Both the position numbers and the translations under genes were made by a program. The notes under the pieces are model-generated. The model ran no database searches. It saw only the letters and a program-made list of their open reading frames with translations, and had not been told where the DNA came from. Below, one piece after another: positions 8,623-17,284 of a stretch of DNA of 64,000 nucleotides (the first letter of the stretch is position 1; each line of letters starts with the position of its first letter). The stretch is from JAHECQ01 sp963775125 (GTDB taxonomy: Bacteria; Actinomycetota; Acidimicrobiia; Acidimicrobiales; SZUA-35), in contig CAVZHQ010000007.1 of the NCBI GenBank assembly GCA_963775125.1, positions 1,054,001 to 1,118,000 of the forward strand, given 5' to 3'.

Positions 8623-10611
8623 TCAGAGCGAGTCGAGCAGATCGCGAACGGCGTCGGCAATGTTCTCGGCGTTCATACCGAGTTCCTGGAGGACGAGTTC
8701 ACCGGGTGCCGATGCACCGAATCGGTCGATGCCGACCGCAATGTCGGCGTGCTCACCCCAGCCGAGAGTGATACCGGCCTCGACCGACACCGTCGGAAGG
8801 TTCGCCGGCAGGATCGATTCCTGGAGGTCGAACGGCTGATCCTCGAACGCTTCCCAACAGGGCATCGAGACCACTCGAACCGTGATGTCGTCGGAAGCCA
8901 GCAGGTCCGCGGCCTCGAGACAAAGTGCCACTTCGCTTCCCGTGCCGACGAGCACGGCGTCGGGTGCCGGAGGATCGATGAGGGCGTAGGCACCCTGGGC
9001 GACCAGATCGACCGACGAGTCGTCGAGCACGGGAAGGTCCTGACGGCTGAGAATCAGCGCCGTCGGTCCGTCGGATTCGAGGGCCAGCTTCCAGGCGCCG
9101 GCGGTCTCGGTGGCGTCGGCCGGTCGGATGACTCGCAGGCCGGGAATGGCTCGGAGGCTCATGACGTGCTCGACCGGCTGGTGGGTGGGGCCGTCTTCGC
9201 CGACGCCGACCGAGTCGTGGCTCCAGACGAAGACCGCTTTGGCGCCCGACATTGCCGCCAGACGCACGGCCGGCCGCATGTAGTCGGCGAAGACCAGGAA
9301 CGTGCCGCCGAAGGGGAGGGTGCCGCCGTGATGGGCCATGCCGACGAGGGCCGAGCCCATGGCGTGCTCCCGCACGCCGAAGAAGATCTGACGCCCGGCG
9401 GGGTTGTCGAGCGAGTTGGCTGCTTGGCCCGCGAGCTTGGTGCCGGTGTTGCCCGTCAGGTCGGCGGAGCCGCCGATGAGTCCGGGTACCGCGTCGGTCA
9501 ACGCGGAGAGCACGGCCTGGGATGCCTTGCGGGTAGCGACCTTGGCCCCGGGTTCGAAGGATGGGAGTAGCGACTGCCAACCGTCGACCCCCGTGCCTTC
9601 CCACGCAGCGTCCCACGCCGCCCGACCCGAAGGACCATCCGCGGGCAGTCCGTCGAGACGCTCAGCCCACGCCAGTCGTGCCTTGCGGCCGCGGGCGCCG
9701 GTATCCCGATAGTACGAAACGACCGCGGCCGGAGCCCAGAAGCTCTGATCGGCCGGCAGCCCCATGATTTCCTTGGTCGCGGCGATGTCGTCGGCGTTGA
9801 AGGCCAGGCCGTGCGCCTCGTGGTCGTCGGTGTGGGTCGGCGACGGGAACCCGATGTGGGATCGGATGACGATCAGCGATGGACGGTCGGTCACGGCCTT
9901 GGCGTCGAGGATGGCCTGCTCCATCGCAGCCAAGTCCTCCGATGCCTCACCGAGCTCGATGACGTGCCAACCGTAGGCCCCGAATCGGGCGGCTGCGTTG
10001 TCGGAAAGCGCCAGCTCGGTGACACCGTCGATGGTGATGTGGTTGTCGTCGTAGAACGCGATGAGCCGGCCGAGGCCGAGGTGCCCCGCCAGCGACCCGG
10101 CCTCGTGACTCACGCCCTCGGACAGACAGCCGTCGCCGGCGATGACGTAGGTGAAATGGTCGCAGACCGCATCACCGAAGCGAGCACGCAGGTTCCGTTC
10201 GGCGAGCGCCATCCCGACCGAGTTGGCGAGGCCCTGACCAAGGGGACCGGTGGTGACCTCGACGCCGGCAGTGTGACCGACCTCGGGATGGCCCGGTGTG
10301 GCCGATCCCCACTGGCGAAACTGGCGCAGGTCGTCGAGCTCCAGGCCGTGACCGGTCAGGTAGAGCATCGAGTACAACAGGATCGACGCGTGACCCGCCG
10401 ACAGCACCAGTCGGTCGCGGTCAGGCCAACGCGGGTCTCCGGCGTCGTACTTCATGACCCGGCTGTAGAGCAGATGAGCGAGGGGGGCAAGGGCCATCGC
10501 CGTTCCCTGATGGCCGGAGTTGGCTGCCCGAGGGCCATCCATTCCGAGCGCCCGGATCACGCTGATGGCTTCTTGATCGAGGGCGGTGGCTGCGGCAGGC
10601 ATATCGGTCAA
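8623..10611 (-). CDS. tkt: Transketolase
   Basis: 662 aa. A thiamine-diphosphate enzyme moving two-carbon units among pentose phosphate pathway sugars. Motifs: GHQGTAM at the N-terminus, TTGPLGQGLANSVG, the ThDP-binding GDGCLSEGVSHEAGSL with YDDN, and in the second domain FGVREHAMG (catalytic Glu of the ThDP site) and THQPVEHV. Start at ATG 10611; an internal ATG at 10602 is also possible. Operon with tal. Confidence 0.97.
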   Translation of the reverse strand: MTDMPAAATALDQEAISVIRALGMDGPRAANSGHQGTAMALAPLAHLLYSRVMKYDAGDPRWPDRDRLVLSAGHASILLYSMLYLTGHGLELDDLRQFRQWGSATPGHPEVGHTAGVEVTTGPLGQGLANSVGMALAERNLRARFGDAVCDHFTYVIAGDGCLSEGVSHEAGSLAGHLGLGRLIAFYDDNHITIDGVTELALSDNAAARFGAYGWHVIELGEASEDLAAMEQAILDAKAVTDRPSLIVIRSHIGFPSPTHTDDHEAHGLAFNADDIAATKEIMGLPADQSFWAPAAVVSYYRDTGARGRKARLAWAERLDGLPADGPSGRAAWDAAWEGTGVDGWQSLLPSFEPGAKVATRKASQAVLSALTDAVPGLIGGSADLTGNTGTKLAGQAANSLDNPAGRQIFFGVREHAMGSALVGMAHHGGTLPFGGTFLVFADYMRPAVRLAAMSGAKAVFVWSHDSVGVGEDGPTHQPVEHVMSLRAIPGLRVIRPADATETAGAWKLALESDGPTALILSRQDLPVLDDSSVDLVAQGAYALIDPPAPDAVLVGTGSEVALCLEAADLLASDDITVRVVSMPCWEAFEDQPFDLQESILPANLPTVSVEAGITLGWGEHADIAVGIDRFGASAPGELVLQELGMNAENIADAVRDLLDSL

Positions 10612-10632
10612 CGTGGGTTCCCCAGGGTCGGC

Positions 10633-11859
10633 TCAACTCCGAGCTTGCACCGTAGCGGGGAACAGCAGCACCGTGGCGGTGAACGCGTGCAGCGCGTTCA
10701 CCCGGCCGACGTTCTCACCGCGGCCCACCGGACCGAGTTCGCCGGCGCAGAACATGCCCGCCACGCCCCGGCCAACGGTGAACTCGCTGACCAGCGCAGC
10801 ATCGTGGTTCGGTTCGGCGAAGAGGTGACTGCCTCGACCCGTGCAGGTGAAGATCAGTGCGCCCATCGGCGGCCCAGCAACGGCGGGCAGCAACAATGCG
10901 GCGAGGTCCTCGTGGGCCGAGGCCGCGTCGCGGACCTGGAACTGGACGGCGTCACCCGGCTGAACGAGGGCTCCGACAACGACGTCGCCCGTCGTTCGGT
11001 CGGCGCCCAGAACCGAGCGGATGAGAAAGTCCCCGCGATCGAACTCGGTGGCCCGAGGGTTGGCGACGAGTCCGAGGTGGAGACCCTGCGAGGCGCACAG
11101 GCGGTCCCGAGGGTCGAGTTCGGCGATCATCTCGTTCACCCGGTCGAGCGCGGAACGTCCGCCGAGCTCGCTGATGACCTGGCCATCGGCGGCCGTGACC
11201 GTCCAGGGTCGCCCGATCGGGCGGCACCCCTGGCTCACCACCGGCACCACCGACCCGGGCGGGAACACGACGCCGACCGCGCCGTCGCTGCGGAATTCCG
11301 AAATGCTGCCGGTGTCAGTCCGCCGGGAGACCGCAAGCCGGTTGCGCCCCGGGCCGAGCGATGCAAGGCCCCCAGCGAGAGCGACCAACGGGCATTGCGA
11401 TGCCATCTGATCGATGAGCGCCTCGACGGGAAGGCTGAACGGGTCAGCAAGGACGAGGAGCGTCGAACCATCGGCGAGATCCGAGGGGAGCCCCAGGAGC
11501 TGCGGTTCGTATCCCGGCACCGTGTCGAGCTGAAAGGACCGAACGCCATCGATGACTCCGGCCCACACAGCGATGGCGTCGTCGGACTCGGCTTCCTCGC
11601 CACCGGCCAGCACACCGACCGAAGTCACGCCGAGCAGAATCGACGGCGACAACAGCGTGTTGGCGGCGTTGATGATCGGTTCGAAGGCCGCTGCCATCCG
11701 CCCGGAGACGAAGACGATTGCGAGGGTCGGCCGCTGTTCCAGGTCTTCGAGGACCCACCCGACCGCTTCGGCGATTGCCACGGCGGGATCCGGGTGGCGC
11801 GACATGCCGGAAGCACACGAGCGCCCGGGATCGTGACGATCCAACCATTCGGCGATCAC
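10633..11859 (-). CDS. FIST domain sensory protein
   Basis: About 408 aa. It matches the FIST_N/FIST_C architecture (a domain proposed to bind small ligands, perhaps amino acids, in signal transduction): CASGMSRHPDPAVAIAEAV near the start, a beta-rich middle, and a C-terminal half with ALIFTCTGRGSHLF and GMFCAGELGPVG, the typical FIST_C end. I chose the GTG at 11859 because the family's first strand (ASxMSxHPD) lies before the ATG at 11805. No kinase or GGDEF partner is adjacent; the nearest neighbours are transketolase and an unknown small gene. Confidence 0.85.
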   Translation of the reverse strand: MIAEWLDRHDPGRSCASGMSRHPDPAVAIAEAVGWVLEDLEQRPTLAIVFVSGRMAAAFEPIINAANTLLSPSILLGVTSVGVLAGGEEAESDDAIAVWAGVIDGVRSFQLDTVPGYEPQLLGLPSDLADGSTLLVLADPFSLPVEALIDQMASQCPLVALAGGLASLGPGRNRLAVSRRTDTGSISEFRSDGAVGVVFPPGSVVPVVSQGCRPIGRPWTVTAADGQVISELGGRSALDRVNEMIAELDPRDRLCASQGLHLGLVANPRATEFDRGDFLIRSVLGADRTTGDVVVGALVQPGDAVQFQVRDAASAHEDLAALLLPAVAGPPMGALIFTCTGRGSHLFAEPNHDAALVSEFTVGRGVAGMFCAGELGPVGRGENVGRVNALHAFTATVLLFPATVQARS

Positions 11860-11869
11860 GGTTCGACCG

Positions 11870-12304
11870 TCAAGCGACGGGAGGAAGGAGGGTGTAGGGC
11901 ACCAGCCGCACCGGACCCTGGTCGATTCGACAGTGCGCCACGATGGTGGTGTAGGCGTCGAAGGCCAACTCTGCCCGTACCAGGCGATAGTTGAACTTGC
12001 CGGGCTCGATGGTGAGCGGTTGGACGTTGCGGGCAACGGGTGGTTCGTCGGACGAAGCGTTGGCATGGCGGAACACCACCTCGAGCACCCCGAACGCCGG
12101 ATCAGCCGGTGCCGGTTCGCCTCCCGAGGTCGGGTCGACAGCCGGGGCCCACACGATCACCACGAGGTGGGGGGCGATGGTGCAAGGGACCGGCGCCGGG
12201 GCGGGCGCCGAGAACTGGATGCCACCGAGGTCGATCCGAGTCGAGGGCCCGGGCACCGAGCGGGTCTCGATGTCGTCCATGAACAGCGCGGCGATGATCT
12301 CCAT
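11870..12304 (-). CDS. Conserved hypothetical protein
   Basis: 144 aa from ATG 12304 (MEIIAALFMDD). No signal peptide or membrane helix. The composition suggests a single beta-rich domain: IDLGGIQFSAP, PHLVVIVWAP, GVLEVVFRH, FNYRLVRAEL and TIVAHCRI look like strands. I do not recognise a family. It is divergent from the TetR gene (8 bp between starts) and 10 bp upstream of the FIST gene, so it probably forms an operon with FIST and may be controlled by the TetR protein. Confidence 0.7.
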   Translation of the reverse strand: MEIIAALFMDDIETRSVPGPSTRIDLGGIQFSAPAPAPVPCTIAPHLVVIVWAPAVDPTSGGEPAPADPAFGVLEVVFRHANASSDEPPVARNVQPLTIEPGKFNYRLVRAELAFDAYTTIVAHCRIDQGPVRLVPYTLLPPVA

Positions 12305-12312
12305 AAGCGGTA

Positions 12313-12924
12313 GTGTCCCCCGTTGTGAGGGACCTACCAACCCGGGACCTCATTCTCCGGGAAGCCAAGGACTGTTTCGCCCGTCAGGGCTTCGACGGAA
12401 CCTCCCTGAACGACATCGCTGCCGGTGTGGGTATCCGCCGCCCCAGCCTCCTGCACTACTTCCCGTCGAAGGAGGCGATCTACCAGCGGGTCCTGCTCGA
12501 CGCCCTGGCCGAATGGGGCGCCGAGATCGAACGGACCCGCGTCGGCGGCCTGGACGGATGGGACCTCATCGACGTCGTCCTCGAGGTGAGCTTCCGGTTC
12601 TTCAAGGAGAATCCGGAGATCGTGAGGATCGTGCGGCGAGAGGCGCTGTCCGAACAGGGCCCGCTCGGCGTCAATCTCGGTGAAGCCCTCCAGCCGTACT
12701 TCCGGCGGTCGGTGGCGTTCTTCGAGCGTGAGATGGAGGCCGGGGTCTTCCGAACGCAAGACGCGCCGAACCTCGTGCTCACCGGGTACGGCGGATTGCT
12801 CACCTATTTCTCGGACCAGTCGATGCTCCGCGGACTTCTGGGCGAGGACCCCTACAGCGAGGAAGCATTGAGTCGCCGGTTCGAGCACATGCGCCAGTTC
12901 CTCCGAGCCTCGCTCGAACCCTGA
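12313..12924 (+). CDS. TetR/AcrR family transcriptional regulator
   Basis: About 200 aa. The N-terminal helix-turn-helix is canonical: LILREAKDCFARQGFDGTSLNDIA then GVGIRRPSLLHYFPSKEAIY (quoted in parts). The C-terminal ligand domain has no assignable effector. GTG at 12313 or at 12325 could be the start. It diverges from the small unknown gene and so may repress itself and the hypothetical-FIST pair. Confidence 0.93.
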   Translation: MSPVVRDLPTRDLILREAKDCFARQGFDGTSLNDIAAGVGIRRPSLLHYFPSKEAIYQRVLLDALAEWGAEIERTRVGGLDGWDLIDVVLEVSFRFFKENPEIVRIVRREALSEQGPLGVNLGEALQPYFRRSVAFFEREMEAGVFRTQDAPNLVLTGYGGLLTYFSDQSMLRGLLGEDPYSEEALSRRFEHMRQFLRASLEP

Positions 12925-12953
12925 CCACTAGGCTCCTCACGATGTCAGCCGGT

Positions 12954-13044
12954 CGAACACCGTCCAATCGAACCCTGTCACATCGAACGCTGTCCATCGA
13001 TGCTCGAACCCTGCCTCATCGAACCCTGCCTCATCGAACACCAT
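12954..13044. repeat. Degenerate 15-bp tandem repeat
   Basis: Five units based on CGAACCCTGCCTCAT fill the gap between the TetR gene and dacB: 12954-12968, 12969-12983, 12984-13004 (with a 6-bp insertion), 13005-13019 and 13020-13034, then a partial unit. The last two complete units are identical. A further related copy overlaps the end of the TetR gene near 12914. Confidence 0.75.
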
Positions 13045-13083
13045 GGCGCTACTCACGGTTCCTCCAGCGCTAGTTTCGCCCCG

Positions 13084-14556
13084 ATGACCACCCGGAGACG
13101 ACCGTCCCGCACCCTGCGCCGATGGGGCCCGCTGGTCGCGCTCACCGCTCTGGCGCTCGTCGCGTGGAATCGGGCCGCTGCGACCGACAGTGACGATGCC
13201 CGTCTCGAACCGCTGGTCTACGACCGGGATCTGTCCACCCCGGTCCTGTCGGCCAGACGCGTTCCACAGGCGCTCCAGGCTCCCATTGCCCAGGCCGCAT
13301 TGACACCTGCGCTCGATGCCGTGGTTGCGGCTTCGCCCGCCGGTTCCTGCCTGGTCGTCTCCGACGACGGTCGAATCCTCAACGAGTATTCCCCTTCGAT
13401 GCCGCTGGTGCCGGCATCCAACCAGAAGCTGGTCACCACCTGGGCGGCGCTGAGTTTGCTCGATGCGGAAACCCGGTTCCGCACGACGGTCCGCGCCGAT
13501 ACGGCTCCGGTTGACGGAGTGGTCAGCGGGAACCTCTATCTGGTGGGCGGCGGAGACCCGTTCCTCGCCGTCGATACCTGGTGGGCGCAGTACTCCGAGT
13601 CCGATGGACGGGCCAAGACCCGTCTCGAAGACCTGGCCGACGCCGTCGTCGCTGCCGGTGTGCGGACCGTCACCGGCGCGGTCGTCGGGGACGAGAGTTT
13701 CTTCGACAGTCAACGGACGGGTCCGTGGGCCGAGCGTCTCATCATCTCCGATCAGTCCGGTCCGTTGTCCGCCTTGGCGGTCAACGAGAACTTCGTCTCG
13801 TGGCCGCCCGTCTTCGACGGCAGCTTCAGCCCCCGCATCCCGTCGGTCAATCCACCCCTCGACGCCGCCCGCGTGTTCGGCGAACTCCTTGTCGCTCGCG
13901 GCGTCACCGTCGGCCCTCCGACTCCCGGTGTCGCACCATCGACCGCGGTAGAACTCGCCGCCATCGACTCTCCGCCGCTCGTCGAGATCATCACGCACAT
14001 CAACTCCTACAGCGACAACTTCGGAGCCGAACTTCTGCTGAAGCACATCGGGCGCGAGGTCAGTGGCGTCGGAACGACGGTTGCCGGGGCCGAAGCCGTC
14101 GCCGGATTCGCGACGCAGTCCGGCTTACCGATGGACGGCGTGACGATCACCGATGGCTCGGGTCTCTCGGAGGCGAACGCGACGACCTGCCGGTTCTTCG
14201 CCTCCCTACTCGAGTCAGCCGTCGACGCATCCGGGACCGAGGCATCGCCACTGGTTTCCTCGCTCAGTATCGGCGGCCAACGAGGCAGCCTCCTCGGCCG
14301 CTGGGTCGGGACAAGCCTTGTCGGTCAGGTCTTCGCGAAGACCGGCACCCTGAACGACGTCACCGCACTGTCGGGGGTGGTGAACTCGTTGTCCGACGCC
14401 GACACGAGTCTGGTCTTCTCGTACCTCGTGAACGGCGAGTTGGTCGGTGTGGACGAGGCCATACGTGGCCTGCAGACACCGCTGGTCGAGGCTTTGGCGG
14501 CCTATCCGTCCGGCCCCGGGCTCGATGCGCTCGCCCCGATCGCCCCGACGGAATAG
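13084..14556 (+). CDS. dacB: D-alanyl-D-alanine carboxypeptidase/endopeptidase (PBP4, peptidase S13)
   Basis: 490 aa from ATG 13084 (MTTRRRPSR). An N-terminal membrane anchor or signal (LVALTALALVAW) is followed by the S13 domain. All three catalytic motifs are present: SNQK (nucleophile Ser and Lys, in PASNQK), SDN in INSYSDNFGAE, and KTG in AKTGTLND. It trims peptidoglycan stem peptides outside the membrane. It is followed after 8 bp by the Lon-substrate-domain gene. The frame continues upstream to 13000, but that part is the tandem repeat. Confidence 0.95.
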   Translation: MTTRRRPSRTLRRWGPLVALTALALVAWNRAAATDSDDARLEPLVYDRDLSTPVLSARRVPQALQAPIAQAALTPALDAVVAASPAGSCLVVSDDGRILNEYSPSMPLVPASNQKLVTTWAALSLLDAETRFRTTVRADTAPVDGVVSGNLYLVGGGDPFLAVDTWWAQYSESDGRAKTRLEDLADAVVAAGVRTVTGAVVGDESFFDSQRTGPWAERLIISDQSGPLSALAVNENFVSWPPVFDGSFSPRIPSVNPPLDAARVFGELLVARGVTVGPPTPGVAPSTAVELAAIDSPPLVEIITHINSYSDNFGAELLLKHIGREVSGVGTTVAGAEAVAGFATQSGLPMDGVTITDGSGLSEANATTCRFFASLLESAVDASGTEASPLVSSLSIGGQRGSLLGRWVGTSLVGQVFAKTGTLNDVTALSGVVNSLSDADTSLVFSYLVNGELVGVDEAIRGLQTPLVEALAAYPSGPGLDALAPIAPTE

Positions 14557-14564
14557 AGGTTGGC

Positions 14565-15173
14565 GTGCCTGGACTCCCGATGTTCCCACTCGGATCGGTG
14601 CTCTTCCCCGACATGCTGCTTCCGTTGCACGTGTTCGAGCCCCGCTACCGCCAGATGATGTCCAGGGTGCTCGACACCGACGGCGAGTTCGGCGTCGTCC
14701 TCATCAAACGGGGGAGCGAGGTCGGGGGCGGCGACGTCCGGTCGTCGGTCGGCACCGTCGCCCGCATCCTCGAGTATCGGACCTTCGATGACGGGCAGTC
14801 GATGATCCTCGCCATCGGAGCCCGGCGGATGTGGGTCGAGAACTGGCTGCCCGACGACCCGTACCCAATGGCCAACATTCAGTACTGGCCCGACGTTCCG
14901 GCAGAGGTCGATCCGCGCCTGCTGGACGGCGCAAAGGCGCGTCTGCGCCGATCGCTCGAACTGGCAGCGCAGCTGGGAGCGGGAACGGCGCCACTCGATC
15001 TGAGCAACGATCCAGCGGTCGCCTCGATGCAGATCGCGGCTCGGGCACCGCTCTCCTCGCTCGACAAACAGAAGCTGCTGCGTTCACCCGGCGCCGTGCG
15101 CCGCCTCACCTTCGCCTCCGAACTCCTCGACGAGGCCATCGAGCTGCTCGAGTTCCGCCTCGGACTGGCCTAG
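14565..15173 (+). CDS. LON peptidase substrate-binding domain protein
   Basis: 202 aa from GTG 14565, with AGAGG upstream. The N-terminus LPMFPLGSVLFPDMLLPLHVFEPRYR is the PUA-like LonN signature (quoted short: PLGSVLFP, LHVFEPRY). There is no ATPase or protease domain. Free-standing LonN proteins are common in Actinobacteria and have no firm biochemical role. Confidence 0.93.
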   Translation: MPGLPMFPLGSVLFPDMLLPLHVFEPRYRQMMSRVLDTDGEFGVVLIKRGSEVGGGDVRSSVGTVARILEYRTFDDGQSMILAIGARRMWVENWLPDDPYPMANIQYWPDVPAEVDPRLLDGAKARLRRSLELAAQLGAGTAPLDLSNDPAVASMQIAARAPLSSLDKQKLLRSPGAVRRLTFASELLDEAIELLEFRLGLA

Positions 15174-15191
15174 CGCGCAGGTCGCGTGGCT

Positions 15192-16310
15192 CTAGAGGCT
15201 CGCGGCCGGCTCCAGGTTGCTGCGGTTGTGCCCTTCGTCCTTGGCCCGCTGCAGGCCTCGGTGTGCTCGTTCGAGCAGGGCATCGACCGGTTCGAGGCGC
15301 TCACTGAAGGCGACACCGATCGAGACCGTGACCAACAGATCGCCGGCGATGGCCGACCAATCGTGATTCTCGACGGCGGCGCGGACTCGCTCCGCCGCCC
15401 GCTGGGCCTCGCTGACCCCAGCAGCGCCCGGCAACACCAACAGGAACTCTTCGATACCTACCCGACCGACGATGTCGTGGCGGCGCAGTGCTCCCTCCAG
15501 CAAGGTCGCAAAGGACTGGAGGACGGTATCGCCGATCGGTGGTCCGAACCGGGCGTTGATCAGATCGAAGTGATCGATGTCCAGAATCGCGATCGAGAAC
15601 CCGATCCCCGTCCGATCTGCTCGGTCTCGCTCGGCGGCGAGGGCCGCCAGCACCCGTCTCCGATTGGCCACTCCCGTGAGTTCGTCGCGGTCGGCGAGCG
15701 CTTCGAGCCGTTCCAGTGCCGAGGCAAGACGACGGTGACTCTCGTCCAGATCCGAGCGCATGCCGGCTCCGGCGACATGGACGCCCGCCACGTTGGCCAG
15801 CGTCCAGAGCAAGAACGCAACGGTCAGTGCGCTCTGGGCCGTCGAGTCCAACGGAAGCCGCACCTCATCCTGGACGGCGACCGACACACAGCTCGACATG
15901 GCCGCCAGTCCGAAGAGCAGGGCCAGCCATCCGGTTGGCACCCGCATCGCCGCGGTCGCGACGATGGCCAAGGTCGTCAGCACCATGAGCGCGGTGAAGG
16001 CGGGATCGGTGACGCCGACGATGAACGCGATCAGTAATCCGGCCAGCGCATGACCAGCGACCAGGCTCTTTGCGTGAGCCGTACCCGACCAGTTGAGACG
16101 GGTCGACACCGCCCAGCCCGCTGCCACCGCAAGGCCGGTTGCGACGAAGAGGATTGAGGAGGTGAAGGTTCCCGCGTCGACCAGCGAGAGGGCCCCGAGC
16201 AGGGTCGCGTCAACCAGAAAGCGGACCGCCGCAAGCAGCGTCGACCTGCGGGCTTCAAATCCGGTTCGCATCGCGTCAGTCCCGACCATCGTCGCAGTGT
16301 CGGCGCTCAT
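15192..16310 (-). CDS. Membrane GGDEF-domain protein with variant active site
   Basis: About 372 aa. The N-terminal half contains roughly six hydrophobic helices (for example LLAAVRFLVDATLLGALSL and LAIVATAAMRVPTGWLALL, in parts), the C-terminal half a GGDEF domain beginning DELTGVANRRR. The signature is GIEEF instead of GGDEF/GGEEF, while the allosteric I-site RRHD lies exactly five residues before it. A Gly-to-Ile change in the substrate loop could weaken or abolish diguanylate cyclase activity. ATG 16310 (MSADTATM) has GGCGACGAG upstream; ATG 16361 would add 17 residues. Confidence 0.87.
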   Translation of the reverse strand: MSADTATMVGTDAMRTGFEARRSTLLAAVRFLVDATLLGALSLVDAGTFTSSILFVATGLAVAAGWAVSTRLNWSGTAHAKSLVAGHALAGLLIAFIVGVTDPAFTALMVLTTLAIVATAAMRVPTGWLALLFGLAAMSSCVSVAVQDEVRLPLDSTAQSALTVAFLLWTLANVAGVHVAGAGMRSDLDESHRRLASALERLEALADRDELTGVANRRRVLAALAAERDRADRTGIGFSIAILDIDHFDLINARFGPPIGDTVLQSFATLLEGALRRHDIVGRVGIEEFLLVLPGAAGVSEAQRAAERVRAAVENHDWSAIAGDLLVTVSIGVAFSERLEPVDALLERAHRGLQRAKDEGHNRSNLEPAASL

Positions 16311-16453
16311 CTCGTCGCCATGAGCCAGTCCTCTGCGTCCGTCTTTCGGCACCGGCTCCATGGCTAGACTCGCTTGTCGCTCGTTACACGAACGATCGAG
16401 CACGATGATCGCGAGAAGTGATCGAGACGAACGACCCGAACGAAGGAGTTTTC

Positions 16454-16777
16454 GTGGCCAAGGCGAATCCCCTGGAGGGCGCTCAGGAGATCCAGCAGAT
16501 GCTGGTCGCTTACGCAAAGCAGGAGACGGTCGAGCCGCTGAAATCGCTCGGCAAGTATCTCGCTTGGGGCATCTCGGGCGCGTTGATGATCTTCCTGGGC
16601 GGGATCTTCGTCGGCCTCGGCGTCCTGCGCCTGGTCCAATCAGAGACCGGCGACACCTTCGCCGGCGGTAGCTTCATGTCGGTGCTGCCCTACGTGATCA
16701 CGTTGGCTGCGCTTCTGCTCATCATTGCGTTCATCCTTGCGTTGATGAACCGGGCCAGGAAGAGGATCAGCCAGTGA
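16454..16777 (+). CDS. Small holin-like membrane protein
   Basis: 107 aa from GTG 16454, chosen for the strong AAGGAG 6 bp upstream. Two transmembrane helices: AWGISGALMIFLGGIFVGLGVLRL and VLPYVITLAALLLIIAFILAL (shown in part), with a basic C-terminus (NRARKRISQ). This is the layout of the actinobacterial holin-X/phage-holin-like family, which despite the name is chromosomal and not lytic by evidence. First gene of a six-gene operon ending in trmI; 4-bp overlap with the next gene. Confidence 0.8.
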   Translation: MAKANPLEGAQEIQQMLVAYAKQETVEPLKSLGKYLAWGISGALMIFLGGIFVGLGVLRLVQSETGDTFAGGSFMSVLPYVITLAALLLIIAFILALMNRARKRISQ

Positions 16778-16992
16778 ACCAGTCCACACCATCGGCGAAG
16801 ATCTCACCCGCCGACATCGAGGCCAAGTTCCGCGACATTCAAGGACAAGTCGACTCCGTCGCCGAGGACGGCAAGAAGAAGGCCGCAATCGCCGGCTTGG
16901 TCGGCGCGGTGCTGTTGCTGCTCGTCATCTACCTGATGGGCCGACGCTCCGGAGTCCGCAGGAGCACCGTGCTCGAGATCCGCCGGCTCTGA
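16774..16992 (+). CDS. Small single-pass membrane protein
   Basis: 72 aa from GTG 16774. An N-terminal hydrophilic, helix-prone stretch (DIEAKFRDIQGQVDSVAEDGKKK) is followed by one transmembrane helix (AGLVGAVLLLLVIYLMGRR) and a short basic tail. No known family. Overlaps the preceding gene by 4 bp and the next by 1 bp, which argues that it is a real, co-translated gene. Confidence 0.78.
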   Translation: MNQSTPSAKISPADIEAKFRDIQGQVDSVAEDGKKKAAIAGLVGAVLLLLVIYLMGRRSGVRRSTVLEIRRL

Positions 16993-17249
16993 TGTTCCGA
17001 CGTATCCTTTCGCTCGCAGTCCGAAGCTATGTGCGCGGCCCGGCCCGCTCGTGGGTGTTCACGTCGGGGGCGATGCTCCTCCTGCGCTCGGTCAAGCGCG
17101 TCACGCAGAAGTCGCAAGTCATCGACCTCTCGAGATCCAAGCCCGGCGACCGCTTCGTCATCGAACACCTCGACATCACCCACAAGCAGCAGATCAAGGA
17201 CCAGAAACGGACCCGCAAGGCCGACAAGGCCACGCGAGGCCGAGGCTGA
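16992..17249 (+). CDS. Small basic conserved protein
   Basis: 85 aa. N-terminal amphipathic or membrane-associated region (FRRILSLAVRSYVRG, FTSGAMLLLRSVKR) and a very basic lysine-rich C-terminus (QIKDQKRTRKADKATRGRG), which could contact RNA or acidic lipid. Start ATG 16992 overlaps the previous stop by 1 bp. I do not recognise the family. Context, directly before the TtuB-TtuA-TrmI genes, hints at membrane or tRNA association but does not prove it. Confidence 0.72.
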   Translation: MFRRILSLAVRSYVRGPARSWVFTSGAMLLLRSVKRVTQKSQVIDLSRSKPGDRFVIEHLDITHKQQIKDQKRTRKADKATRGRG

Positions 17250-17284
17250 TCACCGATGCAGGTCAGACAAATGCTGGTCAGACC

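Noticed and set aside
9811..11994. 727-codon plus-strand frame over tkt and the FIST gene
   Set aside because: Antisense shadow of two clear genes; no domain.
12937..14046. 369-codon minus-strand frame across dacB
   Set aside because: Antisense shadow; its repetitive end (FDEAGFDEAG) is just the 15-bp tandem repeat translated.
16454..16777. Prophage signal from a holin-like gene
   Set aside because: No endolysin, tail or capsid genes; it is co-translated with tRNA-modification genes.
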